DNA of 64,000 nucleotides from CAWBLP01 sp963721065 (GTDB lineage Bacteria; Pseudomonadota; Alphaproteobacteria; Acetobacterales; Acetobacteraceae). Below, one piece after another: positions 26,287-36,222 of this stretch. The notes beneath the pieces are model-generated. The model was not told where the DNA came from. It was given only the letters and a program-made list of their open reading frames with translations, and made no database searches. The stretch lies in NCBI GenBank assembly GCA_963721065.1, contig CAVRHO010000002.1, positions 310,001 to 374,000 of the forward strand. Reading direction: 5' to 3'. The translations under genes were made by a program, and so were the position numbers. Each line of letters starts with the position of its first letter. The first letter of the stretch is position 1.

Positions 26287-28231
26287 TCAGAACCGAATGC
26301 TAGTCTGCGCGAAGATGCTGCGGGGAACGGCCGTGCTGACGCCGGGCTCGATGAATTCCACATGCCGGGCATGCAGCAGGTTGAAGCCGGAGAGCGAGAC
26401 ATGGAGCCACCTGTTCACGGCCCAGCCGAGCCGCATGTTGAGCTCGACATAGCCGGGTACGGCGGGGTGCGGCAGCGGGCCGACCTCGCGCAGGAATGCG
26501 TCCAGGGTGACGCCATGGCCCAGGTTCATCGACGATCGCAGTGATGCCTGCTGACCCGGATCGTTGGCAACGAAGCCAAGTCCGGCGGCCCGAGAGCTGC
26601 CCGCAAGGAAACGCAGATCCTGGTGCTGGAGACTGAACCCGGCACTCAGCCGCCACCAGCGGGTGAGCTGGTAGCTGCCCCAGGCTTCCAGGCCATAGAT
26701 CGTGCCGGCCATCTGATTGCCGAAGTGCAAGGGAAAAAGGGAGGTCGCGCTGGCAGGATCGACGCTGCGCAGGTGATCGTACACATCGTAGTAGCCGGAC
26801 ACCGAGAAAGATGCGCGCGCGGAAAGCTGAACCCGCGTGCCGATCTCGTAGGCGGTCAGCGTCTCCGGGCGGAAATCGCGGTAGCCGTTCAGCAGATCGA
26901 TCGGCCCCAGGTATTCGCGCAGGTTGGTATCGACCGGTGTGGGGGACCGCACTGCCCGCGAAATTGCAGCCCAGAACAGTGCCGAATGGCTTGCCTTCCA
27001 CGCGACGCGGACGCTCGGCATTGCCTGCAGCCCGGCATAGGGCTCATCCTCGAGCTTGATCCCCAGCGTCAGTTCGACGGTCGGCGCCAGAGAGATCGTA
27101 TCCTGCGCGAAGATGTTGACCAGGTTCAAAGTCTGGCTGGATGGAACGAGCAGCAGCCCGTTGGCGTCGATGAAGCGGTAGCGGACAGCGCGTTCTCCGG
27201 CGCCCCAAACGACATTGTTCCAACTGCTGATATGGAAGTTGTGCTGCACCTCCAGGTCGTAGGTGTGCACCGCAAATCCGCCGCCATTATCGATATAGCG
27301 TTCGGAATCGTCATAATATGCCAGAAGCTGCAGGCTGGAGCCGTCGTCGAACTGGTGCTTCCAGCTTGTCGTCACGTTCCCACCGCGTATGAAGCCGTTC
27401 GGCTGCTCCGTGATGGTGAGGATGTTGCCCTCCAGGCTGACGGAATTGTTCGGAGGCTCCCAGTCCAGCCGGAACCCGCCCTGCGGCCTGGTCCAGCCGT
27501 CATGCGCGCTCTGGCCATCGCGAAGGGGGTAGGCACCGAAATCGGCGTATTCGGCATGTACCCGATACGTCAGCTCGGGGTTGATCCGGCCGCCGTACTG
27601 GATGCTGGCGTTGCGTTCCTGCGTGCCGGCGCCCAGGGTCAGCATGCCGCCCTGGGTATCGCTCGATTTCCGCGTGATGATGTTGATGACGCCGTTCACC
27701 GCGTTGGCGCCCCACAGCGCCGCACCGGGGCCGCTGATCACCTCGATCCGCTCGATGTTCTGAGGCGGTACATTCAGCATGTCCCAGGTACACGCCGCCG
27801 AACATCGGGGAATAGACGCTGCGTCCGTTGACCAGGACCAGCAGCTTGTTGGACAGGCTGGCGTTGTTGCCAACGTTGAAGCCCCGCGCCGATATCGCGT
27901 AGCTGGTGGCGTTGATCTGCGCCACCTCCAGATTGGGTGCCAGCCGCAATATCTCGGGAATCGTCGTTGCGCCGGAACGAACGATATCCTGGTGGGTGAT
28001 CACATACACCGCCGCAGGCGCATCACTGAGCGGTTCGATGCGCCTGGCGACCGAGGAAATCCGGATCTCGCTCAGTTGCTTGATGGAGAGGCTCTGCAGT
28101 TGCTGCAAGGTCTGGCATTGCGCCGGCCGCGCCGTTGCCAGCGTTGCGGCTGCGGCCAATCCGCCTGCGATCAGCCAGCCTGTTCTCGATCGGCGACGAT
28201 AAGATCGCGGTGTCGGCGACGCCGAACCCAT
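26287..28231 (-). pseudogene. TonB-dependent receptor, frameshifted by +1
   Basis: The signal peptide (from ATG 28231: RTGWLIAGGLAAAATLATA...) and plug start (SVARRIEPLSDAPAAVYVIT, IPEILRLAPNLEVAQINA, SYAISARGFN, LVLVNGRSVYSPMFGGV) lie in one frame. The remaining plug (MLNVPPQNIERIEVISGPGA, NAVNGVINIIT) and the 22-stranded barrel lie in another. Deleting one base at 27787-27788 joins them into a 647-residue receptor ending in an aromatic residue (TSIRF), as outer-membrane proteins do. Such receptors import siderophores, cobalamin or other scarce ligands with TonB energy; the ligand is not evident. It is one of seven +1 indels in the window. No riboswitch was convincingly found in the 298-base upstream gap. 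Confidence 0.88.
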
Positions 28232-28529
28232 GAGGCGTTGTATCCCGATGTGTCGCTTTCACGGGGGTGTGAATACATGCTGCCCGCCACGGAAAGACAT
28301 GCGGCCAGTGCGGGCGGCGCAGCCTTATAGGTGATTCTCTGAAACGACAAGCCGGTGGGGAGATTCAACACGTAACCGTTACTAAGGGCGGCTTCCCCGC
28401 GTTGCTGACGCGGCGTGTGGCGGCCTCTGGTGCGTGCCGGAAGATGGTCAGCCTCCGCGGGACGTGAGACAATCTCCCGTGTCGGAACGCGGCAACCATG
28501 ACAATCAATCAATGATGGAGGGGAGACAA

Positions 28530-29613
28530 ATGCCAATAACCGGAGGGCTGCTGGCCGGCGCACTGGCCAGCATCGCGTTCGTCGGGTGCGGGATGACCAG
28601 CGTGTCGCCACCGCCGGATGCGCCGCCGTCACAGGCACCCCGGCGGCGAGAGGTCGTGGTCAACGGAAAGCGGGTCAAGACGGTGGACGTACATGCGCAC
28701 TGCATCGTTCCGCCGGCCGCGGCACTGATCAACCATCCCCTGGAAGCGCCGGGCCTGCTGATGGACGACACCAGTGCGCGCATTGCCGCGATGGACGCGC
28801 AGGGTATCGACGTGGAGGCGCTGAGCATCAATCCCTACTGGTACCGGGCCGAGCGGGACGCGGCGGCGGAACTGATCCGGATTCAGAACGAGACTCTGGT
28901 GGAGTTCTGTGCCGCCAATCCCGAGCGCTTCGTCGCCTTCGCCACCGCGTCGCTGCAATACCCTGACCTGGCCGCGCAGCAGGTCGAGCACGCGGTGAAA
29001 CAACTGGGCTTTCGCGGTGTCGGGGTGGGCGGCAGTGTCGCCGGGGAGGACTCTGGCCAACCCGCGGTTCCACCCGTTCTGGGCGAAGTGCGAGGAACTC
29101 GGCGTTCTTGTGTTCATGCATCCGCTGGGCACGCGTGAACTGGAACCGAGTGGCCGGCTGGCCGGTAGCGGCCTGCTGACCAACACGATCGGCAATCCGC
29201 TGGAGACCACGATCGCGCTGTCGCACCTTATCTTCGAAGGCACGCTGGACCGGTTTCCCGGCCTGAAGATCTGTGCGGCGCATGGCGGCGGTTTCCTGCC
29301 ATCCTACGCCAACCGGTCGGATGCGGTATGTCGCACCTTCCCCAATCGCGTGGGCCCGTTGCCGAAGAAACAGCCCACGGCCTATCTGCGTGACGGGCAA
29401 TTGTTCTTTGACACCATCGTGTTCACGCCGGAGGCGTTGCGGCATCTGGTCGCGGAGACCGGACCCGGCCAGATCATGATCGGCACCGATTATCCGTTCC
29501 CGTGGACCAGCACGGAGGTTGATCTGGTGCTGAAGACCCCTGGCCTGACGGATGAGCAGCGCGTGGCCATCCTTGGCGGCACCGCCGCCCGATTGCTTGG
29601 GATCGAAGGCTGA
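28530..29613 (+). pseudogene. amidohydrolase (ACMSD-like), exported, frameshifted by +1
   Basis: GGAGGGGAGA precedes ATG 28530. The N-terminus is a hydrophobic signal (GGLLAGALASIAFVGC) with Cys20, suggesting a lipoprotein, although the lipobox is imperfect. The metal site VDVHAHC (His55, His57) follows. The body breaks at 29052: one extra base after GED, after which LANPRFHPFWAKCEELGVLVFMHP, ICAAHGGGFLPSY and GTDYPF continue in the next frame to 29613. The corrected protein is 360 residues. ACMSD-type enzymes are metal-dependent decarboxylases or hydrolases; an exported member is unusual. An enoyl-CoA hydratase follows after a hairpin. Confidence 0.85.
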
Positions 29614-29623
29614 TCGACTCCGT

Positions 29624-29657
29624 CGAGTGGTCGGCGGATTCCACCGGCGGCCACTCG
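29624..29657 (+). terminator. hairpin between amidohydrolase and enoyl-CoA hydratase
   Basis: A 10-base stem (cgagtggtcg / cggccactcg, one wobble) with a 14-base loop begins 11 bases after the amidohydrolase stop. There is no U-tract, so it may attenuate rather than end transcription. Confidence 0.35.
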
Positions 29658-29692
29658 GTTGCTTCCCAGGGATATCGCAGGGGGTTTGGCCG

Positions 29693-30454
29693 ATGTTTCA
29701 GTTGCAGGTCGCCGAAGGCGTTGCCACGGTGACAATGGACCGCCCGCCGGTGAATGCCATGAGCGAGGCCTGGGTTGCCGCGTTTCACGCCCTGCTGGAC
29801 GGGCTGGACGCACGTGACGACTGGTCCGTGCTGCATCTGCGCAGCGCTTTGAAGATCTTTTCCGCCGGCGCGGACCTGAAGGAAATGCGCGACCGCTTCG
29901 GCGCGCCCGACGGGCTGCAGCAACAGCTTGCCACCATCCGCGGGTACCAGGCCCTGTTCGCTCGGCTGGAGACCCTGCCGCGGGTGACGCTGGCCGAGAT
30001 CTCCGGCCCTGCTTTGGGCGGCGGGTTCGAGGTGACGCTGGCCTGTGACCTGCGCATCGCCGCGCGTGAGGCGCGGATGGGATTGCCGGAGTTGCGGCTG
30101 GGCCTGCTGCCCGGCGCCGGCGGCACACAGCGCATGACGCGGCTGGCCGGGCGTCCGGCGGCGCTGCGGCTGATCCTGGGCGCCGAACAGATTGACGGGG
30201 CAGAGGCCGAGCGGCTGGGGCTGGTGCAGTGGGCGGTGCCGGCGGTGGACCTGGCCGACATGGCACGCACGATCGCCGTCCGGTATGCGGGATTGCCGAC
30301 ACATGCGGCGACGGCGGCGAAGGCCTGCATCGCCGCGGCAGCCGCATCCGAAGCGGACGGATTCGGCGAGGAGGTGGCGCAGACCAGCCGCCTGCTTCAG
30401 ACCCAGAAGACGCGTGCGTTGATCGACGCATTCCTTGCGCGGTCGGCGCGGTGA
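29693..30454 (+). CDS. enoyl-CoA hydratase/isomerase family protein
   Basis: The 253-residue crotonase-fold protein has MDRPPVNAMSEAW at the start, the oxyanion-hole segments KIFSAGADLKEM and EISGPALGGGFEVTLACDLRIA, and GLPELRLGLLPGAGGTQRMTRL. The two catalytic glutamates expected for hydration lie around GLPELRLGLLPGAGGT and are consistent with hydratase activity. The C-terminal trimerisation helices end the protein. The ATG at 29693 follows a G-rich ribosome-binding site; an upstream in-frame ATG overlaps the amidohydrolase and is rejected. Substrate chain unknown. Confidence 0.88.
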   Translation: MFQLQVAEGVATVTMDRPPVNAMSEAWVAAFHALLDGLDARDDWSVLHLRSALKIFSAGADLKEMRDRFGAPDGLQQQLATIRGYQALFARLETLPRVTLAEISGPALGGGFEVTLACDLRIAAREARMGLPELRLGLLPGAGGTQRMTRLAGRPAALRLILGAEQIDGAEAERLGLVQWAVPAVDLADMARTIAVRYAGLPTHAATAAKACIAAAAASEADGFGEEVAQTSRLLQTQKTRALIDAFLARSAR

Positions 30455-30481
30455 TGCGGCCGCGGGCGTGGTTCAGACGCG

Positions 30482-30640
30482 TTCGACCCGGGGATGCGGC
30501 CCGGGCCGGTTCGACCCGGGATGCGGTTCGAGCCCATTCGACCCGGGATGCGGTTCGAGCCCGCCCGACCGGCCGCGCGGTTCGGGCCTGTTCGACGCGT
30601 GATGTGGTGGGCGGGCCGGCTCGGTCCCGCTCGAGATGTG
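30482..30640 (+). repeat. tandem array of 27-28 bp units
   Basis: Three clear units (starting 30482, 30510 and 30537, each ttcgacccggg...) are followed by degenerate copies to about 30640. The array fills the gap between two convergent genes. Confidence 0.75.
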
Positions 30641-30659
30641 ATGCCGTGGGCGGCGCGGG

Positions 30660-31613
30660 TCAGGCCGCCTGACGCATTGCGTCCAGACCGGCGAGGCGTA
30701 GTGCCTGCCGCAGCCGCTCCCGTTCGGCATCACCGATGCGCACCAGGGGCGGGCGCACGACGGCGCGATCCATGCGGCCGAGCATGACCAGGCATTCCTT
30801 CATGCGGTTGTGCATGTCGAGGGCGGGGGCGGCATAGAAGGCCTGGGCCAGCGGGTAGATGCGGTCGTTGATGGCGCGGGCCGTGGCCAGGTCGTTCGCC
30901 TGCACCGCCTGCCACAGGGCCGCCTGCAGGTCGGGAATGATGCTGCCGGAGCCGGACAGCAGGCCGTTGCAGCCCAGCACCAGGGAACTCATCAGCCAGG
31001 CGCTGTGGGTGGTGAGGACGTTCACCGGACGGGGCAGGGACTGCAGGGTGCGGATCTGCCGCTCATGCAGCATCGGGTCGTTGGACCAGTCCTTGATGGC
31101 GCGGATGGTGGGCACGGCCTCCGCCATCCGGACCAGCGTGTCCAGCGGGTAGCTGACGGTGCTGCGTTCGGCGTAGGCGAAGACGATCAGCGGCAGGTCG
31201 GTGGCCTCGGCGATGGTGGCGAAGTGGGCCACCGCCATTTCGGGGCGCAACTGCCCGCCCATCGAGAACACCTGGGAGGGAAAGACCAGCAGCGCCGAGG
31301 CGCCCGCTGCAGTAGCCATACGGGCGATGCGTGCGGCCTGATGGGACCCGTCGGCCCAGACGCCGCTGATCACGGGCAGGCGGTCGCCGATTTCGTCCAG
31401 CGTGAGGTCGAGGATGCGCTGCTGTTCGTCGAAGGTGCAGGCGTGCACCTCGGAGGCGTGGCCGTTCACGGTGATGGCGGACAGGCCCGGGGTGGCGGCG
31501 ACATCGCGCAGGTGGCGGCGCGTGCCGCGCTCGTCGATGCTGGTGTCGTCGTGCAGGGCGAGCAGCGTGGCGGGGATGACGCCGTGCGGGACGTAGTCCT
31601 TGAAGCGCGCCAT
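30660..31613 (-). CDS. dihydrodipicolinate synthase family protein
   Basis: The 317-residue class-I aldolase TIM barrel has the Schiff-base lysine in TIRAIKDWSND (Lys174) and Tyr147 in VFAYAERST, with GVIPATLLAL at the start. It belongs to the DapA/NAL superfamily, but several residues of true DapA (GTTGE) are replaced (TVNGHASEV), so it more likely acts on another keto acid, as a lyase or dehydratase. ATG 31613 is chosen because GGGAGG lies eight bases upstream; an in-frame GTG/ATG at 31646 lacks this. It is convergent with the enoyl-CoA hydratase gene. Confidence 0.85.
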   Translation of the reverse strand: MARFKDYVPHGVIPATLLALHDDTSIDERGTRRHLRDVAATPGLSAITVNGHASEVHACTFDEQQRILDLTLDEIGDRLPVISGVWADGSHQAARIARMATAAGASALLVFPSQVFSMGGQLRPEMAVAHFATIAEATDLPLIVFAYAERSTVSYPLDTLVRMAEAVPTIRAIKDWSNDPMLHERQIRTLQSLPRPVNVLTTHSAWLMSSLVLGCNGLLSGSGSIIPDLQAALWQAVQANDLATARAINDRIYPLAQAFYAAPALDMHNRMKECLVMLGRMDRAVVRPPLVRIGDAERERLRQALRLAGLDAMRQAA

Positions 31614-31679
31614 GGCTGGGGCCTCCCGTTCTGTTTCGTTCACCAAGGGTTAGCCGGTGGCGGGGATAGTGCCACCACC

Positions 31680-32051
31680 ATGGACCGTCGCCAACGAGGC
31701 CGCCGCGCCCACGCGCTGGGCGTCGATGCGGAAGCCGCCGCCTGTGCCGCGCTGGAGCGCGACGGCTGGCAGGTGCTGGCGCGCCGGCTGCGCACCGAGG
31801 CTGGGGAGCTGGACGTGGTGGCGCAGCGGGACGGGCTGCTGGCGATCGTGGAGGTGAAGGCGCGTCCGCGGCTGGCGCAGGCGGCGGAGGCGTTGGGGCC
31901 GCGGCAGCAGGCGCGGCTGCTGGCGGCGGCGGAGCTGGTGCTGGCGGCGCATCCGGACTGGGGGGCGAACGGGGTGCGGTTCGACCTGGTGGTGGTGGAT
32001 GCGCGGGGGCGGGTGCGGCGGATTGCGGATGCGTTCCGGGTGGAGGGGTGA
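31680..32051 (+). CDS. YraN family protein (UPF0102)
   Basis: The 123-residue protein shows the YraN pattern: RRAHALGVDAEAAACAALERDGW, then GELDVVAQRDGLLAIVEVKAR. The Glu43-x-Asp45 and Glu58-x-Lys60 residues form a PD-(D/E)XK-like nuclease core typical of this family. The cellular role is unresolved; it is suspected to be in DNA processing. It is divergent from the DapA-like gene, sharing a 66-base upstream region. Confidence 0.9.
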   Translation: MDRRQRGRRAHALGVDAEAAACAALERDGWQVLARRLRTEAGELDVVAQRDGLLAIVEVKARPRLAQAAEALGPRQQARLLAAAELVLAAHPDWGANGVRFDLVVVDARGRVRRIADAFRVEG

Positions 32052-32418
32052 GAGAGTATTCTGGTTGCGGATCGTTGCGTAGTTCGGATCCGCGACGTTG
32101 CGTGCACGACGCTGTTGGGACCGGGGTGAAACACGATTCCGAGGCAGGGCGGCGATCCGCCGATCGACTGGGCCCGCAGGGCGCTCCCTGCGCATTGGTG
32201 CGGCTTTGCCTTGCGGCTCGGTTACCCGGAAACGGTCCGGCAACGCGGTGCGATCGTATTGCGTCCGCTACTTGAAAAAGCCCTCCGACAAGGTCGTGAA
32301 AATGCCGGCCAGCAACTTTCGTTATCCGCGCCGCGGCCGGGCATGCTGTGGGAGGCCGCCGCCGATCGTATCAGCGAACGGGAGGACAAGTCTGCTTTGG
32401 CAGAGAGGTTGGGGGTTA
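32052..32418 (+). other. gap between yraN and the glycan island
   Basis: This is 367 bases between two convergent genes. GC content falls visibly after about 32250, marking the boundary of the low-GC island. No gene, palindromic element or tandem array of the kinds found in the other gaps was recognised. Confidence 0.5.
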
Positions 32419-34200
32419 TCAGCGGTTTTGTTGTTCTGGTGTCCTGGTAATCTTTGCGGACACAAGGGCCGAACGTAGAGCTCGGCTAAGCGAATGCTTA
32501 CGTCGCCATAGGGTCCAGTGCCGGGTTTCTGCCAGTTTTGAAAAATCAGACTGCAACTCCGGTCCATAGAACTTGACGAGCTCATGCACATCCGTCCGTT
32601 CAACAAAATCTAGCGGATCATTATATTTTCGGACCATGACATAGCTCGCATTGCCGAAAAATCGTTCAGGCGCAGGATGCGCAGCGGCACAGAAAATATA
32701 GTCGTACGCAGACGCAGCCATCCCACCCCGAGGCGATGGACGATTGAGAAGATAGTTGAAAGGATTGAATTCATCAAATACCAGGACGCCGCGATTATCC
32801 GGCACAAATCGACGAATCAGACTAAGACCATTTTGCACTGCTTTCACATAATCCGCCCCGGAAATTTCGGTCCTTTTGGGGCCGGTTATTCTTCGAAAGG
32901 CCAGTGAGACCCCTTGCTCGGGAGAAGAAAGTTCGACTCCTGGGGCCAACTGTGGCCACTGTCGTAAAAGGGAGGCATCGGCCAGCGAAATCGTGCTGGT
33001 CAGGTAGACAGGCAGAAAACAGAATACCAGAAGCAAGGACTGAACGAGGCGTGACGAAGGCTGGGAGGTCGCAGGCAGACGATCGTTTTCCATTTCGACG
33101 TATGCCGCGGATAGTGCAATCGCTCCATAGGCGTTCAAAGGGAAGGAACTCATCTGTTGGTTCGAGATCAGAAGCAGATACCCAGCCGCTACCGTAAACA
33201 ACGCGAACCCGACATATCGAACCTGCTGGAGCGTCGGACGTGACGATCCAGCACGATACCGGTACAGGGAAAACGCGATGTACACAATAGATGCAATCCC
33301 GAGTAAATCATCTAAGCTCATTGGATGAATTATTTGTAATGATATGCTGCGCGACCTAGCCGCCATTGCCAAATCGCGCCACATATCAACTAAATCAAAT
33401 CGCATATAAGATAGGATGCACAGGTTCAGTATCATGAAACCGGCCCACAGGGCCAGAATGCGTTGCGTAATGCGGAAATTCGTGCCTACTATCGAGAGCG
33501 CAATGAAGGGAAAAGATATGATAGCATAACTTATTTTGAGGTACATGAGAAGCCCAAATGCCGTTCCAGTTGAGAGCGGGCCAATCATATTGAATCGGGA
33601 ATCGTGACCTGGCATCTGACCGCATGCGATGCACTCCATCACAATAATGCCGAGTATGGCATAACCATACCGGTTGTAGATCATGGCATATCCGAAATCG
33701 AGCGGATTCATGCCGAGTGGAAACGGTGCTGAAATCAGAAGAAGGGTGTAAACTCCAATCAGACAAGCGTTTGCAGGAGACGATCTGCGGCGAGCGGTCA
33801 GAAACGCCCAAGAGGCAATCAGAAGTCCGAATACGGCATTCGCGTAGCCAATTCCCGCGGGTCGCAGTCCGGATAACAGCAGCCCTGCGCCCTCGATCAG
33901 GAAGATAACCGGACCCCATGGTGACGAAAAATCCCGGCTTGGTACCTGCCCTTGGACGATGCGATAGGCATTGCCGAGCAGGAAGAATGTGTCGTGTGCG
34001 AAGTTGCCCAAAGGCGCGGCAATTCCTATGAACGCGGAAAGGCCGCAAATTATCATTGATATGGTGAAAAACATTATGCCATAACGATGATTCTTGCCCC
34101 CTCGGGCAATCATTGTCACCGGCCCCTGACAATGAGCGCCAACATGCCGATCCATGACAGTGGTACCAGTGTCGACTTTAAAAGGCGACGGGTTACGCAT
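32419..34200 (-). CDS. polytopic membrane protein, glycan-island (GT-C-like)
   Basis: This is a 593-residue protein with about ten hydrophobic helices over its first 430 residues (for example MFFTISMIICGLSAFIGIAAP, YAILGIIVMECIAC, YVGFALFTVAAGYLLLI) and a C-terminal soluble region. NFAHDTFFLLGNAYRIVQGQVPSRDFSSPWGP in the first loop, with acidic residues, resembles the extracytoplasmic loop of lipid-linked-sugar GT-C glycosyltransferases or dolichyl-mannosyl-type proteins; this is a resemblance only. The start is uncertain: ATG 34200 is used, and ATG 34113 with AGGGG upstream is a good alternative. Base composition is much lower in GC than the flanks, pointing to acquisition together with the next two genes. 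Confidence 0.6.
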   Translation of the reverse strand: MRNPSPFKVDTGTTVMDRHVGAHCQGPVTMIARGGKNHRYGIMFFTISMIICGLSAFIGIAAPLGNFAHDTFFLLGNAYRIVQGQVPSRDFSSPWGPVIFLIEGAGLLLSGLRPAGIGYANAVFGLLIASWAFLTARRRSSPANACLIGVYTLLLISAPFPLGMNPLDFGYAMIYNRYGYAILGIIVMECIACGQMPGHDSRFNMIGPLSTGTAFGLLMYLKISYAIISFPFIALSIVGTNFRITQRILALWAGFMILNLCILSYMRFDLVDMWRDLAMAARSRSISLQIIHPMSLDDLLGIASIVYIAFSLYRYRAGSSRPTLQQVRYVGFALFTVAAGYLLLISNQQMSSFPLNAYGAIALSAAYVEMENDRLPATSQPSSRLVQSLLLVFCFLPVYLTSTISLADASLLRQWPQLAPGVELSSPEQGVSLAFRRITGPKRTEISGADYVKAVQNGLSLIRRFVPDNRGVLVFDEFNPFNYLLNRPSPRGGMAASAYDYIFCAAAHPAPERFFGNASYVMVRKYNDPLDFVERTDVHELVKFYGPELQSDFSKLAETRHWTLWRRKHSLSRALRSALVSAKITRTPEQQNR

Positions 34201-34450
34201 GATATCGGAGGGCCTCGAACTGCGATGGCGGAGCGATACCAAAATACGAATTGATGGCTTTCAAAAAGGTATCACATGGGCAGATGCGCCATGACTGCCT
34301 GTGAGGCGTCTCAATTTAAGAACACCGTCTGGAATCGTTTTCTGGTTGATCCGCCTGTTTTCAGGTTTACCAGAAACGGGGGCGTTCGAACTGCGGTACA
34401 TGGCCTTCTGGCGTAGATGCCAGGATATCATGCGGTCATTTTGCCTTATG

Positions 34451-35086
34451 TCAGCGCAAAGGCTGAGCCACGAGCAGCATCTGCTTGCCCATCACCTTAA
34501 TCGGAGAAGCAAGATACGCTGCCACCAGCCAGGACCATGTAGGGAGCCGGGACTTGACCGTGAGTGGCAGAAAACGCGGAACAACCGTAAGAACCTCATA
34601 TCGGTTCGCAACGAGAAAATCCGCGAGACTTACGTGAGAGTAGACAGATACATGTGTGTAGTCATCAAAATATTCCCGACTGCAGTAGCGATAATTCGGT
34701 TGCAGTATAGTCAGTTTTCCTTTGGAGGAGAGTTTCGATCGAAGCCCATTCAGGACCTGGCTGAGATCGTATTTCGATATATGTTCGAATACGTTGCTAG
34801 CGAAGGCAAAATCCACGGCGTCTTCGGGCAAACGTGTCAGGTCGGTAATATCGCTTACAATCGGTTCGATTCCGGGTGCAAGGTAGTGCGGAAAATCAGG
34901 CCATGAATCGAGTGCAATTCTCCGGGCCGCTACGACATTGTTGATGAAGCTTCCATAGCCGCAACCAAGATCCAGCACGCACGCGTCGGCTGGAATGATG
35001 TGGCGAAAATGATGCTGCCACAATGCCCGCCATACGAGATCACGTCTCGCATCTGGTAGCAAGCGAGATCGATGATAGCTCATCAT
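34451..35086 (-). CDS. class I SAM-dependent methyltransferase
   Basis: The 211-residue protein has motif I VLDLGCGYGSFINN and the post-I acidic strand, followed by DAVDFAFASNVFEHISKYDL (motif II region) and LTILQPNYRYCSREYFDDYTH, typical of small-molecule or glycan methyltransferases of the Methyltransf_11/23 type. ATG 35086 overlaps the glycosyltransferase stop (ATGA), so the two are co-translated. It may methylate a sugar or lipid-linked glycan made by the neighbours (inference). Its low GC matches the island. Confidence 0.8.
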   Translation of the reverse strand: MMSYHRSRLLPDARRDLVWRALWQHHFRHIIPADACVLDLGCGYGSFINNVVAARRIALDSWPDFPHYLAPGIEPIVSDITDLTRLPEDAVDFAFASNVFEHISKYDLSQVLNGLRSKLSSKGKLTILQPNYRYCSREYFDDYTHVSVYSHVSLADFLVANRYEVLTVVPRFLPLTVKSRLPTWSWLVAAYLASPIKVMGKQMLLVAQPLR

Positions 35087-36174
35087 GCAACCCATCGCCA
35101 TCCGGCGATGATGCCGATCATCATGCGACAACCCACTTTGAGCGCCCGAATGTTGTCGGTATTGCCGCCCTTGCTTACGCCGACCCGAGAATGGAACGTA
35201 ACAGGACATTCTACCACTGAATAACCTTCACGCAAAGCCACGTCAAGAAAATGCGGATTGAACTCGAGATTGACCCGTGGATCGAGCATCGGCAACATAC
35301 CTGCGAGAGCCGTACGCCGACATAGCTTATAGGTCGTCCCTACATCGGTCATCGTGCCACGCCCCAGATGCTTGGCCTCGAGTAATTTGGCGACAAAAAT
35401 ATTTCCATAATACATGAATGTGCTAAGCTGCGTCGAATACTCCCGTAACCGTTCAACGGTCCTTGTACCATTCACTATGTCGGCATGGGGTGCGTACGCA
35501 ATGAGCTTATCGATATCTTGGCCACGAAAGGTTCGGTCACCTTCGGACAGTACCACAAAGTCAGTGTCGACAAATTTCGACGCTTCTGTCAGACAGCGGT
35601 ACACGCAATGGCCATAGCCCTGCGCTGTTTCGTTATACGTTATCGCACCGGCTGCCTGAGCGACCGGTATGGTGCCATCAATACTGTTGTTGCTGATGAC
35701 AATAACGCGTTTCACTAATGGATGATTTTTGAAGTCGCGCACTGCCGCACCGATGCTCTGTTCGTCATTATATGCCGTCAGGGCAACAGTCACGTCATGG
35801 TTGTCTATCGTATCAGTTCTTACATTCGTGCAGTCAAGTCGCTTATTTGGAAGTAGAGTAAATAAGTCGACCAAAGATAGAGCGAATCCGAGAACGATTG
35901 GAATTCCGCTATACCATACGATCCACTCGCTGATCGGCCGAAATACCAAATCCAGACCCAGAAAATAGCGAGGGATGAATAGGAATACCCCGAATAGGTA
36001 CATGCTTAAGCCGAAGCAACCGAACAGAACGCCATAAAAGCATGAGAGGCAAGCGTCGAATGCGTGCCAAACCAACTGCTGGCCTAGGGGTCGAATACGA
36101 GGTGGCAAAAATACGTGAGTGCACCATGGGGTAGTGCTCCAGTCCAAATCCAGTCCCAGTCTACTGCATGCCAC
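35083..36174 (-). CDS. glycosyltransferase family 2 protein with N-terminal membrane helices
   Basis: Residues up to about 110 form two to three hydrophobic helices (FYGVLFGCFGLSMYLFGVFLFI, WIVWYSGIPIVLGFALSLVDLF). A GT-A domain follows: VTVALTAYNDEQSIGAAVRDF, VIVISNNSIDGT, YGHCVYRCL and the donor-site acidic stretch VLSEGDRTF, with GTMTDVGTTYKL further on. It should transfer a nucleotide-activated sugar to a lipid or glycan acceptor at the inner membrane face. The N-terminus is uncertain: the frame opens at GTG 36174, 48 bases after comM, and the family-like sequence starts near PPRIRPLGQQLVWHAFD. It is low-GC and the first gene of the three-gene glycan island. Confidence 0.8.
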   Translation of the reverse strand: MACSRLGLDLDWSTTPWCTHVFLPPRIRPLGQQLVWHAFDACLSCFYGVLFGCFGLSMYLFGVFLFIPRYFLGLDLVFRPISEWIVWYSGIPIVLGFALSLVDLFTLLPNKRLDCTNVRTDTIDNHDVTVALTAYNDEQSIGAAVRDFKNHPLVKRVIVISNNSIDGTIPVAQAAGAITYNETAQGYGHCVYRCLTEASKFVDTDFVVLSEGDRTFRGQDIDKLIAYAPHADIVNGTRTVERLREYSTQLSTFMYYGNIFVAKLLEAKHLGRGTMTDVGTTYKLCRRTALAGMLPMLDPRVNLEFNPHFLDVALREGYSVVECPVTFHSRVGVSKGGNTDNIRALKVGCRMMIGIIAGWRWVA

Positions 36175-36222
36175 TTACCTCGAAGTTACACAGGCGAGGC
36201 TGCGGCCGCATTGCCGCCCGCC

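Noticed and set aside
28232..28529. Cobalamin riboswitch upstream of the TonB receptor
   Set aside because: The receptor type made it worth looking for, but the conserved B12-box and core segments were not found on the minus strand.
30729..31152. Frames antisense and sense within the DapA-like gene
   Set aside because: Shadow frames of the clear aldolase-family protein.
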